A DNA stretch of 64,000 bases from Leptospira fainei serovar Hurstbridge str. BUT 6. GTDB taxonomy: Bacteria > Spirochaetota > Leptospiria > Leptospirales > Leptospiraceae. A model generated the notes under the pieces. That model saw only the letters and a list, made by a program, of their open reading frames with translations. It had not been told where the DNA came from and did not search any database. Of the stretch, positions 18,259 to 29,552 are shown in pieces (within the stretch, counting starts at the first letter, position 1; the number at the start of each line of letters is the position of its first letter). Position numbers and translations under genes: made by a program. The stretch is taken from NCBI RefSeq assembly GCF_000306235.2, contig NZ_AKWZ02000010.1:806001-870000 (forward strand), given 5' to 3'.

Positions 18259-18892
18259 ACTCGATCTTGAAGAACTAAAACGACGCCTCACTCTCGAACC
18301 GGAGGGGAAAGAAAATCTTCCGGAGAATATAGCGCCCTCTTCCGTAATAATGCCGATCTTTCAAACCGCGGAAGGAGACGGATTTTTACTCCAAAAAAGA
18401 AATCCCAATTTAATCGCCCATCCCGGGCAGATTGCCTTTCCAGGCGGAGTAAAAGACCCGGAAGATAAAAATCTATTGGAGACTGCGCTCCGTGAATGGC
18501 AGGAAGAAATGGGAGTTCCTTCGGATCATCTGGAAGTGATCGGAAATTACAAGGGGATGTTCACGAACACAGGATATCATATCACTCCATTCCTTTCTCT
18601 CTATAAAGGTGATTTCAAGTTTTCCTTTAATCCGGAGGAAGTGGAACAAATCATTCGATTGGAATTAGACAGACTATACCAAGCGCCTTTTTACAGTATT
18701 AAAGTAAAACGGAACCCGGAAGGACCCTTATTGGAAATATACTATTTTGATTTGAAAGAAGGCCTTTTATGGGGCGCTACTGCTCGGATTCTTGTGGATT
18801 TTCTAAGAGAGCACGCCGACTTTCAGCGCGAGCCGATCATACGTAAACCGAATTTGCTCTCGGCTCCGTTTCTGGATCCTGGAAAAGATTGA
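18251..18892 (+). CDS. NudL-type Nudix hydrolase (CoA pyrophosphatase)
   Basis: A 213-residue protein starting at TTG 18251, overlapping the end of rnd by 8 bases. It carries LLQKRNPNLIAHPGQIAFPGG followed after 14 residues by REWQEEMGV, the UPF0035 plus Nudix-box arrangement seen in NudL/PCD1 enzymes that split CoA and CoA derivatives into 4'-phosphopantetheine and 3',5'-ADP. The spacing between the GG and the RE matches my recollection of E. coli NudL. Probably co-transcribed with rnd. Confidence 0.88.
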   Translation: MIKLDLEELKRRLTLEPEGKENLPENIAPSSVIMPIFQTAEGDGFLLQKRNPNLIAHPGQIAFPGGVKDPEDKNLLETALREWQEEMGVPSDHLEVIGNYKGMFTNTGYHITPFLSLYKGDFKFSFNPEEVEQIIRLELDRLYQAPFYSIKVKRNPEGPLLEIYYFDLKEGLLWGATARILVDFLREHADFQREPIIRKPNLLSAPFLDPGKD

Positions 18893-19130
18893 TATTTGAT
18901 AATAGGAATCGAATCGACCGGTTTCTTTTTTTTTCGATAAAGACCATTTTTTCTTCTAAGCAATTCGTCTGTAAAAAATGTAGTTCGAAGATTGTTTTTG
19001 GTATTTAGACTTCGCCTAAATAGGACGATATCTAATACGACATAACTAAAACCGGGGAATTCGAAAGATTCTCTAAATGCGAAAGAATATAAAAGTCGGT
19101 CATACTATTCTATGATTAGGAGAATCTAAA

Positions 19131-19310
19131 GTGAGCAAATTTAAGTATTTATTCGATCCCACCATTCGTGCCAGTTACCTAAAAGAAAGTTGGAAAGAGG
19201 AAGATTGGTACGCGTCTCTCGCGGATCGTCCCGGAATCGAAAAAAAGATTCCATTCTTTCGTAAGGAAGAAATTTCCAATCTTCATCAGGAACCAGTTTT
19301 TAGCAGATGA
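19131..19310 (+). CDS. 59-residue protein, first gene of an ECF sigma operon
   Basis: A start at GTG 19131 preceded by an AGGAGA ribosome-binding site gives 59 residues (starting MSKFKYLFDPTIRASYLKES, ending HQEPVFSR). Its TGA overlaps the next ATG as ATGA, which is strong evidence that it is translated and coupled. The product is soluble, charged and contains no known motif. It may be overlooked by annotation because of its size. The 238 bases between it and the Nudix gene hold only AT-rich leader sequence that I cannot resolve into a promoter. Confidence 0.68.
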   Translation: MSKFKYLFDPTIRASYLKESWKEEDWYASLADRPGIEKKIPFFRKEEISNLHQEPVFSR

Positions 19311-19702
19311 CACCCGAAGAAAAGGAAACGCTTTTTAGAAGTTTGGAGCAAATTCTCCTCACATTACAAAGCGGCCATCAATCCGGCGGAGAATACAAAA
19401 TCGTCCTCTACTCAATCCCGATCGTCGGGATTATCTTCGGTTGCATTCTGCTTTTCTTTTTATTCTTCTGGTGGTATCGTCAAAGAATGGCGATCATCAA
19501 AGCCGGACTCTATAAAAAAGAGCCTTTCGATCTCCGACTATATTCTTTTTTCCTCGGTTTAGTTTTAACCTTCGTCGGAATTGCCCTATCGATTTCATTT
19601 TTACTCGTATTGGGAAAATCTCTCGCTATGCTTGGCGGACTTGTTCCGCTCGGAACCGGCCTTGGACTGCTATGCTATTATAAATGGTCGCCGAAAGCTT
19701 GA
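19307..19702 (+). CDS. Two-helix membrane protein (DUF6249-like)
   Basis: A 131-residue protein with a short soluble N-terminus, a membrane helix at about 34-56, a loop with RQRMAIIKAGLYKKEPFD, then a hydrophobic pair of helices (about 76-126). The loop plus helical layout resembles the small membrane proteins (DUF6249-like) that often accompany ECF sigma factors. It overlaps the upstream 59-residue gene (ATGA) and precedes the sigma factor by 49 bases. Confidence 0.72.
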   Translation: MTPEEKETLFRSLEQILLTLQSGHQSGGEYKIVLYSIPIVGIIFGCILLFFLFFWWYRQRMAIIKAGLYKKEPFDLRLYSFFLGLVLTFVGIALSISFLLVLGKSLAMLGGLVPLGTGLGLLCYYKWSPKA

Positions 19703-19751
19703 AAACCCCAGGCCGAACTCTCCCCCGCAGCTGAGGTGAGTAAACTTTTTC

Positions 19752-20342
19752 ATGAAACAAGAGGAGCCTATTCTTTGCGATCCGGCGGACTGGGCTTGCA
19801 TACAAAAAGTCTTGGCCGGCGATTACGATTCGTTCGAAGAGCTCGTTTTACGCTATGAATCCCTCGTTTATTCCCAAGCACGGAAAGCGTTTCGAAACGA
19901 GTCCGAAGCCGAAGATTTTACGCAAGACGTCTTTCTAAAAGCGTTTGAAGGGTTATCCACTTTTAAAGGGCGCGCTAAATTCTCCACCTGGATTTTTTCC
20001 ATCGCACGTAATGAGATCATACGTCGATACCGTAAGGACCACCCTGAAGTGGATACACCGCTTTTTGAGGAAGTTTCCACCGAACTGAGCTCCGAAAAAT
20101 CCTCCTCACAGGAATCGCATCTACTGGAAAAAGAGACTAAGGAAAAAATCAGATCCTTGGTCGAGAAACTTCCGGAATTATACCGTAAACCGATATCGCT
20201 GCATTACTTCGAGAATATGTCCTATAAAGACATTTCAGAAAATTTGAACTTGAAAATGAATACTTTAAAGAGTTATATTTTTCGAGGGAAGGAAATACTC
20301 CGTGAATGGTTGAAAAAGGAAAATGAAACCGGAAAAGATTAA
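19752..20342 (+). CDS. ECF RNA polymerase sigma factor
   Basis: A 196-residue sigma-70-family protein. Region 2 reads YESLVYSQARKAF through SEAEDFTQDVFLKAF and KFSTWIFSIARNEIIRRYR; region 4 reads LPELYRKPISLHYFENMSYK then DISENLNLKMNTLKSYIFRG. The start ATG 19752 is 15 bases after a GAGG. Its last 20 bases overlap the next gene, the usual arrangement for a sigma/anti-sigma pair. The signal it answers is unknown. Confidence 0.93.
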   Translation: MKQEEPILCDPADWACIQKVLAGDYDSFEELVLRYESLVYSQARKAFRNESEAEDFTQDVFLKAFEGLSTFKGRAKFSTWIFSIARNEIIRRYRKDHPEVDTPLFEEVSTELSSEKSSSQESHLLEKETKEKIRSLVEKLPELYRKPISLHYFENMSYKDISENLNLKMNTLKSYIFRGKEILREWLKKENETGKD

Positions 20343-20694
20343 TATTCCTCCAGATCTCAAAGAGAGACTGGATTTATTCGTAGATCCTCCGACTTTAAAC
20401 TCCGATCAAGCTTCGGTTCCGCCGGAACTTAAAAAAAGAGTGATGTTGCATTTAATTCATTTAAAACACATACGAATAATTCTGATAACTACTCTCCTCC
20501 TGGCTTTTTCACCGTTAACCGTACTCCTTTTTATGGACTGGAATTTCTTATTTGAAACGGGGATTCTTCATGGAATTTTGGCAACTAGCGGATTGCTCTT
20601 CCTCCTTTTCGCAATCTTAATCGGGATTTATCTTGTCCAAAACAGGAGCCCTTATACTAAGGAATGGAAAAATAAGTTAGGATTCGATGAATGA
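20323..20694 (+). CDS. Candidate anti-sigma factor, membrane protein
   Basis: A 123-residue protein with a soluble acidic N-terminus of about 45 residues followed by two membrane helices (about 49-70 and 78-105). It overlaps the sigma gene by 20 bases and the next gene by 4. The position and topology suggest an anti-sigma factor, but the zinc-binding HxxxCxxC motif of the ZAS class is absent. The role is therefore inferred from context. Confidence 0.65.
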   Translation: MKPEKINIPPDLKERLDLFVDPPTLNSDQASVPPELKKRVMLHLIHLKHIRIILITTLLLAFSPLTVLLFMDWNFLFETGILHGILATSGLLFLLFAILIGIYLVQNRSPYTKEWKNKLGFDE

Positions 20695-21095
20695 AAAATG
20701 TTCTTACCGTCGCGGCAGCCATAGTTTTAATTTTACAGTTTCTCCCGATTAACGCAGAAGAACAAAAGAGTCCTCTAACTGCGAAAGAATTCTTATCGAA
20801 AGATTTGGATTCCGTTTTCCCGTTAATCAAGGATTTAAAAAAGAAGGAAGCCGACGTCCTTATTTCCCAAATTCGAGAAGAAGCTCGTAAGAATTGGTCT
20901 CAGGCGGATCAGTTCTATTTTCTGGTTAGTCACCTTTCTACCATCAGCGCCATCGAAGAGGAGCAATCCAGACTCAAAGGATTGATATGGGTGTATATTC
21001 TTGGTTTAGCCCTATTCGGAGGATTCGTAGGTTACGTGCTTTATCGCCAAAGAAAGTTAGTTCAGGAACTGAATGAACTTCTAAAAAACCGTTAA
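20691..21095 (+). CDS. Secreted/membrane protein of the ECF operon
   Basis: A 134-residue protein with a signal peptide (about 1-22, ending NAEE), a helical periplasmic region of some 70 residues and a C-terminal membrane helix (about 98-118) followed by RQRKLVQELNELLKNR. It may act as a periplasmic sensor for the sigma/anti-sigma pair; this is inferred from gene order. Overlap with the upstream gene is ATGA. Confidence 0.68.
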   Translation: MKNVLTVAAAIVLILQFLPINAEEQKSPLTAKEFLSKDLDSVFPLIKDLKKKEADVLISQIREEARKNWSQADQFYFLVSHLSTISAIEEEQSRLKGLIWVYILGLALFGGFVGYVLYRQRKLVQELNELLKNR

Positions 21096-21191
21096 TTTCG
21101 GCTTTCAAAACCCGATTTACCGATTACTATTAATTTTACGTTCCAACCATCCGAATTCGATTTGAAATCGGTTTCCGATTTGTTTACTGGT

Positions 21192-21214
21192 TGTCATAAG
21201 AGTGTGTGTCATAA
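21192..21214 (+). promoter_or_regulatory. Direct repeat TGTCATAA, possible regulator site
   Basis: Two identical copies of TGTCATAA start at 21192 and 21207 (15-base period). The core TGTCAT resembles the E. coli Pho-box half site, but the period does not match the 11 bases of that box. It lies 69-91 bases before the response regulator start. Confidence 0.35.
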
Positions 21215-21232
21215 TATTCTTTTTCCGAGGAT

Positions 21233-21261
21233 CGTAACCGTAGCGTAAACTTTTTGTAACC
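21233..21261 (+). promoter_or_regulatory. Three 11-bp-phased direct repeats (PhoB/OmpR-type site)
   Basis: CGTAACC at 21233, CGTAAAC at 21244 and TGTAACC at 21255 are spaced exactly 11 bases apart, one helical turn. Tandem half sites of about 7 bases with 4-base spacers are the hallmark of PhoB/OmpR-family binding. They end 21 bases before the ATG of a gene for just such a regulator, so autoregulation is the simplest reading. Confidence 0.55.
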
Positions 21262-21282
21262 ATTTTCAGACATTGTGGAAAT

Positions 21283-22063
21283 ATGGAACCGATCCAAGTA
21301 CAAGGACCCTCTTCCCGTGATCAGGGTAACGTTCCCCAAAAGCGCAGGAAAAAGAGCTTCAGCGAATTTATGAAAAATGCTTCAGGCAGCCCCAGCCAAA
21401 AAATCCTCGTAGTAGATGACGAAGAGGATATTGCCGACCTTATCAAATTCCACTTAGAAGAAAACGGCTATCAAGTCGATACATGTCAGAATGGACTCGA
21501 GGTCCTACCAAGAATCGAAAAGAACCTACCGGATTTAGTCGTTTTGGATTTAATGCTTCCGGGAATCGGCGGAATGGATCTCTGCAAACGTATTAAAGAA
21601 AAATACGCACTGCCAATCATCATGGTTACGGCTAAATCAGGAGAAACTGACGCAGTCTTGGGCTTAGAGCTAGGCGCGGACGATTATGTTCGTAAACCTT
21701 TTTCGACTCGAGAATTGGTGGCGCGAGTTCGCTCGGTTTTACGCCGTTCCGGAGAAGGGGAAGAAGAACAGGAATTTGAAGGAAACATCAGCGTCGGTAA
21801 AATCTTCTTAAATCCTAAGGCCCATAAAGTATTTATCGACGGAACCGAAATAGATCTAACTTTAATAGAATATAAAATTCTTTATCTATTTATGACTAAT
21901 ACCGGCGTAGCATTCACCAGAGATAAACTACTGGATAAAGTTTGGGGAAAGGATATTTATGTTACGGATCGCGCAGTCGACGTAAATATCAAGCGCCTAA
22001 GAGACAAACTCGGTGACGAGAAGGAGAGATTGGAAACTATCCGCGGGATCGGTTACAGATTCA

Positions 22064-22074
<11 letters not shown>
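21283..22074 (+). CDS. PhoB/OmpR-family response regulator
   Basis: A 263-residue regulator. After a basic 38-residue N-terminal extension comes the receiver domain (ILVVDDEEDIADL, phospho-acceptor Asp89 in VVLDLMLPG, the conserved Lys in YVRKPFS), and from about residue 160 a winged-helix domain ending DRAVDVNIKRLRDKLG and IRGIGYRF. The extension is unusual; a shorter start at ATG 21370 is possible but lacks a good ribosome-binding site. It is followed by its kinase gene with an 11-base overlap. Confidence 0.93.
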
Positions 22075-23455
<1,381 letters not shown>

Positions 23456-23553
23456 GCTTCGAAAACCGACCTATTTCCCGTATTCCGCTTTTCTAAAAAT
23501 CACCCGGAGGGAAGATTGAAATTCCCGCACTAACATTAAGTTGAGGATGGATA

Positions 23554-24705
23554 ATGACGCATCCAAAAGGTTTCTTTTCTTTCGGAACTAATATCGGCAT
23601 TAAAGATAAAACGAAGGACTTCGGCGTAATTTATTCTGAAGTTCCTTGTAAAGCGACTGCGGTTTTTACCAAGAATAATTTTCCAGGCGCACCGGTAATC
23701 GTCGGTCGCGAACATATAAAGTCCGGACTTCTTCAAGCAATCGTTATTAATTCGAAAAATTCCAACGTCGCGACCGGCTCCGTAGGAGTCGCAAATTCTC
23801 GCGCTATTTGTCGAGAGATCGGAGCTTCGTTGGGCATTCCGGAAACTTTCGTTCTTCCCTCCTCTACCGGCGTCATCGGCGTCCCGTTACCGATGGAATT
23901 AATATTACCCGCTTGTGCGAAAGTAAAATCGCTACTAAAACCCGGCAATTTGGAAGAGGTCGCGGAAGCGATAATGACAACGGATACCAGGAGAAAAGTA
24001 TCCTTCCGAACGATCAAAACCGACAAAGGACATGCTACCGTATATGGAATGGCCAAGGGCGCGGGAATGATCGAGCCGAACATGGCAACTATGCTTTCTT
24101 ACATTGTTACCGACGCTCAAATCGAAAGCGAACTTTATGAAATTCTAAAGGATTGCGTGGATAAGAGTTTTAATTGCCTTTCCATCGATTCCGATACTTC
24201 CACTTCGGATACGGTTGCTTTGCTTTGTAACGGTCTTGCTGGGAAAGCCGATCCGGAAGAATTTAGGGCCGCATTACTCGAAATCTGCATTGATCTAACG
24301 AAAGAAATTGCGAAAGACGGCGAAGGCGCTACGAAGTTAGTCGAAGTTCGAGTCGAAAAGGCGAAAACTGCCGAGCAAGCTCGTAAAATCGGAAAATCGA
24401 TTTTGAATTCTCCTTTGATCAAAACGGCTATTTATGGAGGAGACCCGAATTGGGGAAGATTGGTCATGGCGATCGGGAAAGTTTTTGACGAACCGATCCC
24501 CTTCGACGGTTTAGAGATCTATTTTGGCGGATTAGCGGTCAAAGGCGCCGGCCCCGATACGCTCAAAAAATTATCGGAATATTTGAAAAAGAATTCCGAG
24601 ATCCAGGTAGATGTGGTATTGAATACTGGAAATTACGGAATGAAATTTTGGGGTTGTGACCTTACCGAAGGTTACGTTAAAGAAAACGCCTACTATACGA
24701 CGTAA
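23554..24705 (+). CDS. argJ: Glutamate N-acetyltransferase / N-acetylglutamate synthase
   Basis: A 383-residue ornithine acetyltransferase of the self-cleaving family. The cleavage and nucleophile site is Thr179 in GAGMIEPNMATMLSY. Other family motifs are TKNNFPGAPV near the start and YGGDPNWGRLVMAIGK towards the C-terminus. It recycles the acetyl group in arginine synthesis and may also make N-acetylglutamate. Start ATG 23554 follows GAGGATG. Confidence 0.96.
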   Translation: MTHPKGFFSFGTNIGIKDKTKDFGVIYSEVPCKATAVFTKNNFPGAPVIVGREHIKSGLLQAIVINSKNSNVATGSVGVANSRAICREIGASLGIPETFVLPSSTGVIGVPLPMELILPACAKVKSLLKPGNLEEVAEAIMTTDTRRKVSFRTIKTDKGHATVYGMAKGAGMIEPNMATMLSYIVTDAQIESELYEILKDCVDKSFNCLSIDSDTSTSDTVALLCNGLAGKADPEEFRAALLEICIDLTKEIAKDGEGATKLVEVRVEKAKTAEQARKIGKSILNSPLIKTAIYGGDPNWGRLVMAIGKVFDEPIPFDGLEIYFGGLAVKGAGPDTLKKLSEYLKKNSEIQVDVVLNTGNYGMKFWGCDLTEGYVKENAYYTT

Positions 24706-24732
24706 CCTAAATCATCCTGTTTCTCCAAAACC

Positions 24733-25979
<1,247 letters not shown>

Positions 25980-25983
<4 letters not shown>

Positions 25984-28340
25984 GAAATATCCTTCTTGTT
26001 TTCGTTTCCGTCATTTTGTTCGGCGTAATTCTGTTTGCCGGATTATTAAAATCATCTTCGAAAGAATCCAGACTACCTTTCTATTTTTATCCAAACGGAA
26101 TGATCGCGCTATCCGTCGGAGAATACACGGATCTCATCGGTTTAAAAATCGATCTTTTGGAATATGAAATATCGCGTAAATTAGGGGAGGATAATGCCGA
26201 GACGAATCGAACGTTTCATTTCTATGGAAAAGATCGAAGTGTTTCGAGAGACGTATCGTTCATTTTCCGTTCGGCCTTCGACGTCTTACGAGATTTTTCC
26301 TGGGATATCGGCCTTTCGCTCCTTTATTTCTCGGTCGCGATATGGTTTTTCTTTTACACCAGGGATTTGTTTATCTTTCTCCTTTTCGGATCCTTTTCTT
26401 CCTTATTTCTATTTAACTTTTTCCTCTTAGCATTCCAGGATTTCGTTTTCCCGTTCTTTTTCTTTCTCTACTTTAGCGGTTTTTTAATTTTGGATGTCTC
26501 TTACAGACTTCGAGGTAAGGAAATCCCTTCTCGTTGGTTTGCACCCCAAGTGATCTTCTCGATTGTTGCGTCCTACGTTGGAGCATCGCAAAAAGCAAAT
26601 CCCGATCTATTTCAATTTCTTTCCAACGCTGGGATTCACTTTAACGCGGGTGCGGCAGCGATCTGCATTCTTCAGCTGATCTTTCATACGTTTCGAAACC
26701 CGACCCAATTCCAAGCTGTATTTAAAAAGCTTTGTCTCGTACTAGCCTTCTTCTTAGCGACGATCGTACCTTTTTTCATGACGAGACTCGGATCCGCTCA
26801 AGTTCCGCTGATGATTCGTCCTTATTTGATCGTCGCATTTCTCCTGTTCCCACCGTTAGTCATTTACGGAACCTATACATACTCGCTAGTTCCGGTTCAG
26901 ATTGCATTCAGTTCGTCTTTGACTTCAATTTATTCCATTTTGATTCTCACTTTGGGATATCTTTTCGGTTTGGAATTTTTCGTGCGTTGGAATCCCGAAT
27001 TTTTAGGCGCCCATCAAACGGAATGGAATTTGTTCTATGTCATTTTATCCGCGTATTTCCTTAGTCCCCTGAATAATAAATTATACTCATGGATCGATTA
27101 TTGGAGTTTTCGAAATAATCCGAGACTTCATACGGCGTTGGAAGAACTTTCGGTGATGATCGGTGCGCCGATTTCAATGCGTGCGACCATTAATAATCTT
27201 ATACGTCGATTAGAGGAGGCGCTCGAAGTATATAAACTGCAGGTTTTAATTCCGGCTGATAAATTCCCGCGAACCGACCTTCGGAATATGAATTTTGTGC
27301 GGATACCTTTCGGATCCGAGATTTGGAAGTATTTCGAAGATCATACCGAAGTCACCGTGACCTCGCACTTAGCTTACGGCTTAGGAATCCGCGAATCCGT
27401 ATTCAAGTTCTTACATCAAATGGAAGTCCAATTAGCCTACCCGCTCTTTAATTTCGAACGTGGAAAGGAAGTTATCGCCGTATTTTTAGTCGGTGAAAAG
27501 CGAAATCGCAGGAATTTTACTCTTGGGGAGCTGCGTTTCCTTAAGGAATGCACTCGCTTAGCATCTCTTCTGATTCGAAATTACAGCCTGCTCGTCGACG
27601 AAGTGGAAAAAAAACGGATCGTCAGGGATTTGAATATGGCTTCCATCCTGGATAAAACGCTTCATTTACCCGAATTGGAAACGATTCCGGAAACTAATGT
27701 AGGTTATTTTTCCATTCCTGCAGTGGGAATCTCGGGTGATTACTTAGATATTTTGCGAATAGATCCTAAACGGCAATTATTGATTCTTGGAGACGTATCA
27801 GGCCATGGATTAGGTTCAGGCTATCTAGTTTCCGCAGTAAGAGGAATTATCCGCCGATACTTGGGCGATTCATCTTCATTACCGCAGATTTTTCGTGCGA
27901 TCAACCTCTTCTTGATCGAAAGATATAGAGGAAGCGAGTTCATGACTTCCATTGCAGGCGTATATAATTCTTCCGATGGTGCATTTTCATTCGTTAATGC
28001 CGGTCATACTCCGCCGATTTGCATTCGAAAGGGAGGAAGAGTAGAGCTTCGAAACGAAACTCAAAGAGTTTTAGGTGTTCTTCCTACCGATTATAAGCTT
28101 CTTACCATACATTTAAATCCCGGAGATAAGTTAGTACTCTTCACAGATGGAGTAACGGAGACCTTTAATGATAACGAAGAGATCTTCGGAGAAGAAAATC
28201 TTCAACGTTTATTGTCTTCGAATCATCATTTAGGTGCGCAAGAACTAGCTGATCTAGTAAGAAAGACTCTTGAAGAGTACAGAAATAATAAAGAACCTAG
28301 TGATGATGTTTCGTTTATATGTTTGGAAGTGTTCGATTAA
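25980..28340 (+). CDS. Membrane SpoIIE-type serine/threonine phosphatase
   Basis: I start at TTG 25980, preceded by AGGAGA at 25961, giving 786 residues; the frame is open from 25887 but that would overlap the previous gene by 97 bases. One N-terminal signal-anchor, an extracytoplasmic domain, then about seven or eight membrane helices (7TMR-like layout), a GAF-like region, and a C-terminal PP2C/SpoIIE domain with all metal ligands: Asp587 (ISGDYLD), Asp605 (GDVSGHG), Asp723 (FTDGVTE) and Asp775-776 (SDDVS). In Leptospira and other bacteria such enzymes act on anti-sigma antagonists (RsbU-like). Confidence 0.9.
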
Positions 28341-28400
28341 GTATTGTTTTCTTCCAAATCAACTTCTTTAAAAAATTTTTCATGAAATTAATTAAAATAC

Positions 28401-28430
28401 TTTACAATGAAAAGTTAATTGCTTAATTAT
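28401..28430 (+). promoter_or_regulatory. Candidate promoter for the Lys/Ala peptide gene
   Basis: TTTACA at 28401 and AATTAT at 28425 are separated by 18 bases and lie about 75 bases upstream of the small basic-peptide gene in an AT-rich stretch. The -10 matches only four of six consensus positions, so this is a weak call. Confidence 0.3.
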
Positions 28431-28505
28431 GTCCCTATCCAAGGGCTTTCTTGATCTCTCGCAAATAACGGAGGTCTGAAAAGTTCAAAACAATGGAGGA
28501 CGTCA

Positions 28506-28598
28506 ATGGTTGCAAAAAAGAAAGCAGTCAAGAAAGCAGCTAAAAAGAAAGTAGCAAAGAAAAAAGCTGCTAAGAAGAAAGTTGCGAAAAAGAAATAA
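28506..28598 (+). CDS. 30-residue Lys/Ala-rich basic peptide (histone-H1-tail-like)
   Basis: An ATG at 28506 with GGAGGA about ten bases upstream opens a 30-residue frame made almost only of Lys, Ala and Val (MVAKKKAVKKAAKKK then VAKKKAAKKKVAKKK). It ends TAA and is followed within 20 bases by two hairpins, the second a clear terminator, so the gene has its own leader, ribosome site and terminator. The repeated AAKKK/VAKKK units resemble bacterial histone-H1-like C-terminal tails; DNA or RNA binding is inferred. It is too short for most gene finders. Confidence 0.72.
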   Translation: MVAKKKAVKKAAKKKVAKKKAAKKKVAKKK

Positions 28599-28615
28599 CC
28601 AACTTCAATAACATC

Positions 28616-28640
28616 TCCTTCTATACACTTTATAGAAGGA
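28616..28640 (+). repeat. 10-bp perfect inverted repeat
   Basis: TCCTTCTATA and TATAGAAGGA flank a CACTT loop, 18 bases after the stop of the Lys/Ala peptide gene. No T run follows, so it is more likely an RNA-stabilising hairpin than a terminator by itself. Confidence 0.55.
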
Positions 28641-28650
28641 ATGGAGCTTA

Positions 28651-28679
28651 AAACCCGCTTCCAGTAAGCGGGTTTTTTC
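28651..28679 (+). terminator. Rho-independent terminator
   Basis: AAACCCGCTT and AAGCGGGTTT form a 10-bp stem around CCAGT, followed by further T residues to 28679. It ends the transcript of the basic-peptide gene. Confidence 0.85.
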
Positions 28680-28822
28680 TTTCTAAGGCCACTCCGCTGA
28701 ATATTTTCCGTTAAAAGACAAAAACAAACCTCTCGATGTTGTAAAAATGCAACAACAGGATCGATTTATAGAGAGAGACCGAATATTTTTGCCCGCTGTT
28801 CTAGTAGAAGAGCCGGTTTTGA

Positions 28823-29515
28823 TTATAACTTAAGGTGTCGAATTACGTCTTTCATCTCATCGCGCAAATCAGGGATCGAATTACCGTAATTCTTTACCGA
28901 AATTGCCTCGCCTTCGGATGAAATTTCATACAATCGATACTCGTTTTCAGTATTGGATGACTTCTCTAGCTTGAAAAACTTGGTCGCGCGCTTAGTAAAG
29001 CGGTTATAAGCGGTGAATTTATGATAGTAGAACCCGTCTTTCTTGGGATTTATCGGATACGGAATATAATATTCGGCTCCTAAGACTAGAATATTCGGCG
29101 TAACGACCGCCATTCTAGTCCAAGTAGCGAGATTCAAAGGGTAGTTTTCCTCGACGAAGGATCGTTTATAATTTTTTTCCCATAACTGAAGGATCTTTTT
29201 TCTAGTTTCATCGGCTTGTTTAGGTCTAGCTAACCCGTTCAAACAGATTTCTAGAAGAGATAGGAGAGGCAAAGAATCGGATTTCCCGTTTTGTAATTCC
29301 TTTTGAACTAGTTTTTTAGCGGAAATATAGTCTTCGGAGTAGATATTTTCCCAAATTTTATCGATGCTCGCCGTATTCTTTGCAGAATCTTCCGGTAAAA
29401 GATCCCAAGGACTACCCGCCAACGCTAACAAAGTGAAAAGAAGCGCCAAAGATAAGCTTAAACTTCTCCATCTAGATGTTTCTCCGATCTTTTTTTCCGA
29501 AATAAAAACGTTCAT
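28823..29515 (-). CDS. Exported protein of unknown function
   Basis: A 230-residue protein. Residues 16-36 are a hydrophobic signal or anchor. Residues 45-120 look like short helical repeats (TPR-like) with SEDYISAKKLVQKELQNGK and LSLLEICLNGLARP. The C-terminal part is beta-rich (EYYIPYPINPKKDGFYYHKF). I do not recognise the family. It is 37 bases downstream of the Sufu-domain gene and probably co-transcribed. Confidence 0.68.
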   Translation of the reverse strand: MNVFISEKKIGETSRWRSLSLSLALLFTLLALAGSPWDLLPEDSAKNTASIDKIWENIYSEDYISAKKLVQKELQNGKSDSLPLLSLLEICLNGLARPKQADETRKKILQLWEKNYKRSFVEENYPLNLATWTRMAVVTPNILVLGAEYYIPYPINPKKDGFYYHKFTAYNRFTKRATKFFKLEKSSNTENEYRLYEISSEGEAISVKNYGNSIPDLRDEMKDVIRHLKL

Positions 29516-29552
29516 ACGTTTATAGCCTTACGCATTTGAGGACTATTCGGCT

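Noticed and set aside
22013..22063. Upstream start of the histidine kinase
   Set aside because: It would extend 17 residues into the coding region of the regulator; ATG 22064 with a short overlap is the usual arrangement.
24135..24422. Open antisense frame of 95 codons in argJ
   Set aside because: Shadow of a well-supported gene; no ribosome site or motif. The same holds for the other antisense frames in long genes.
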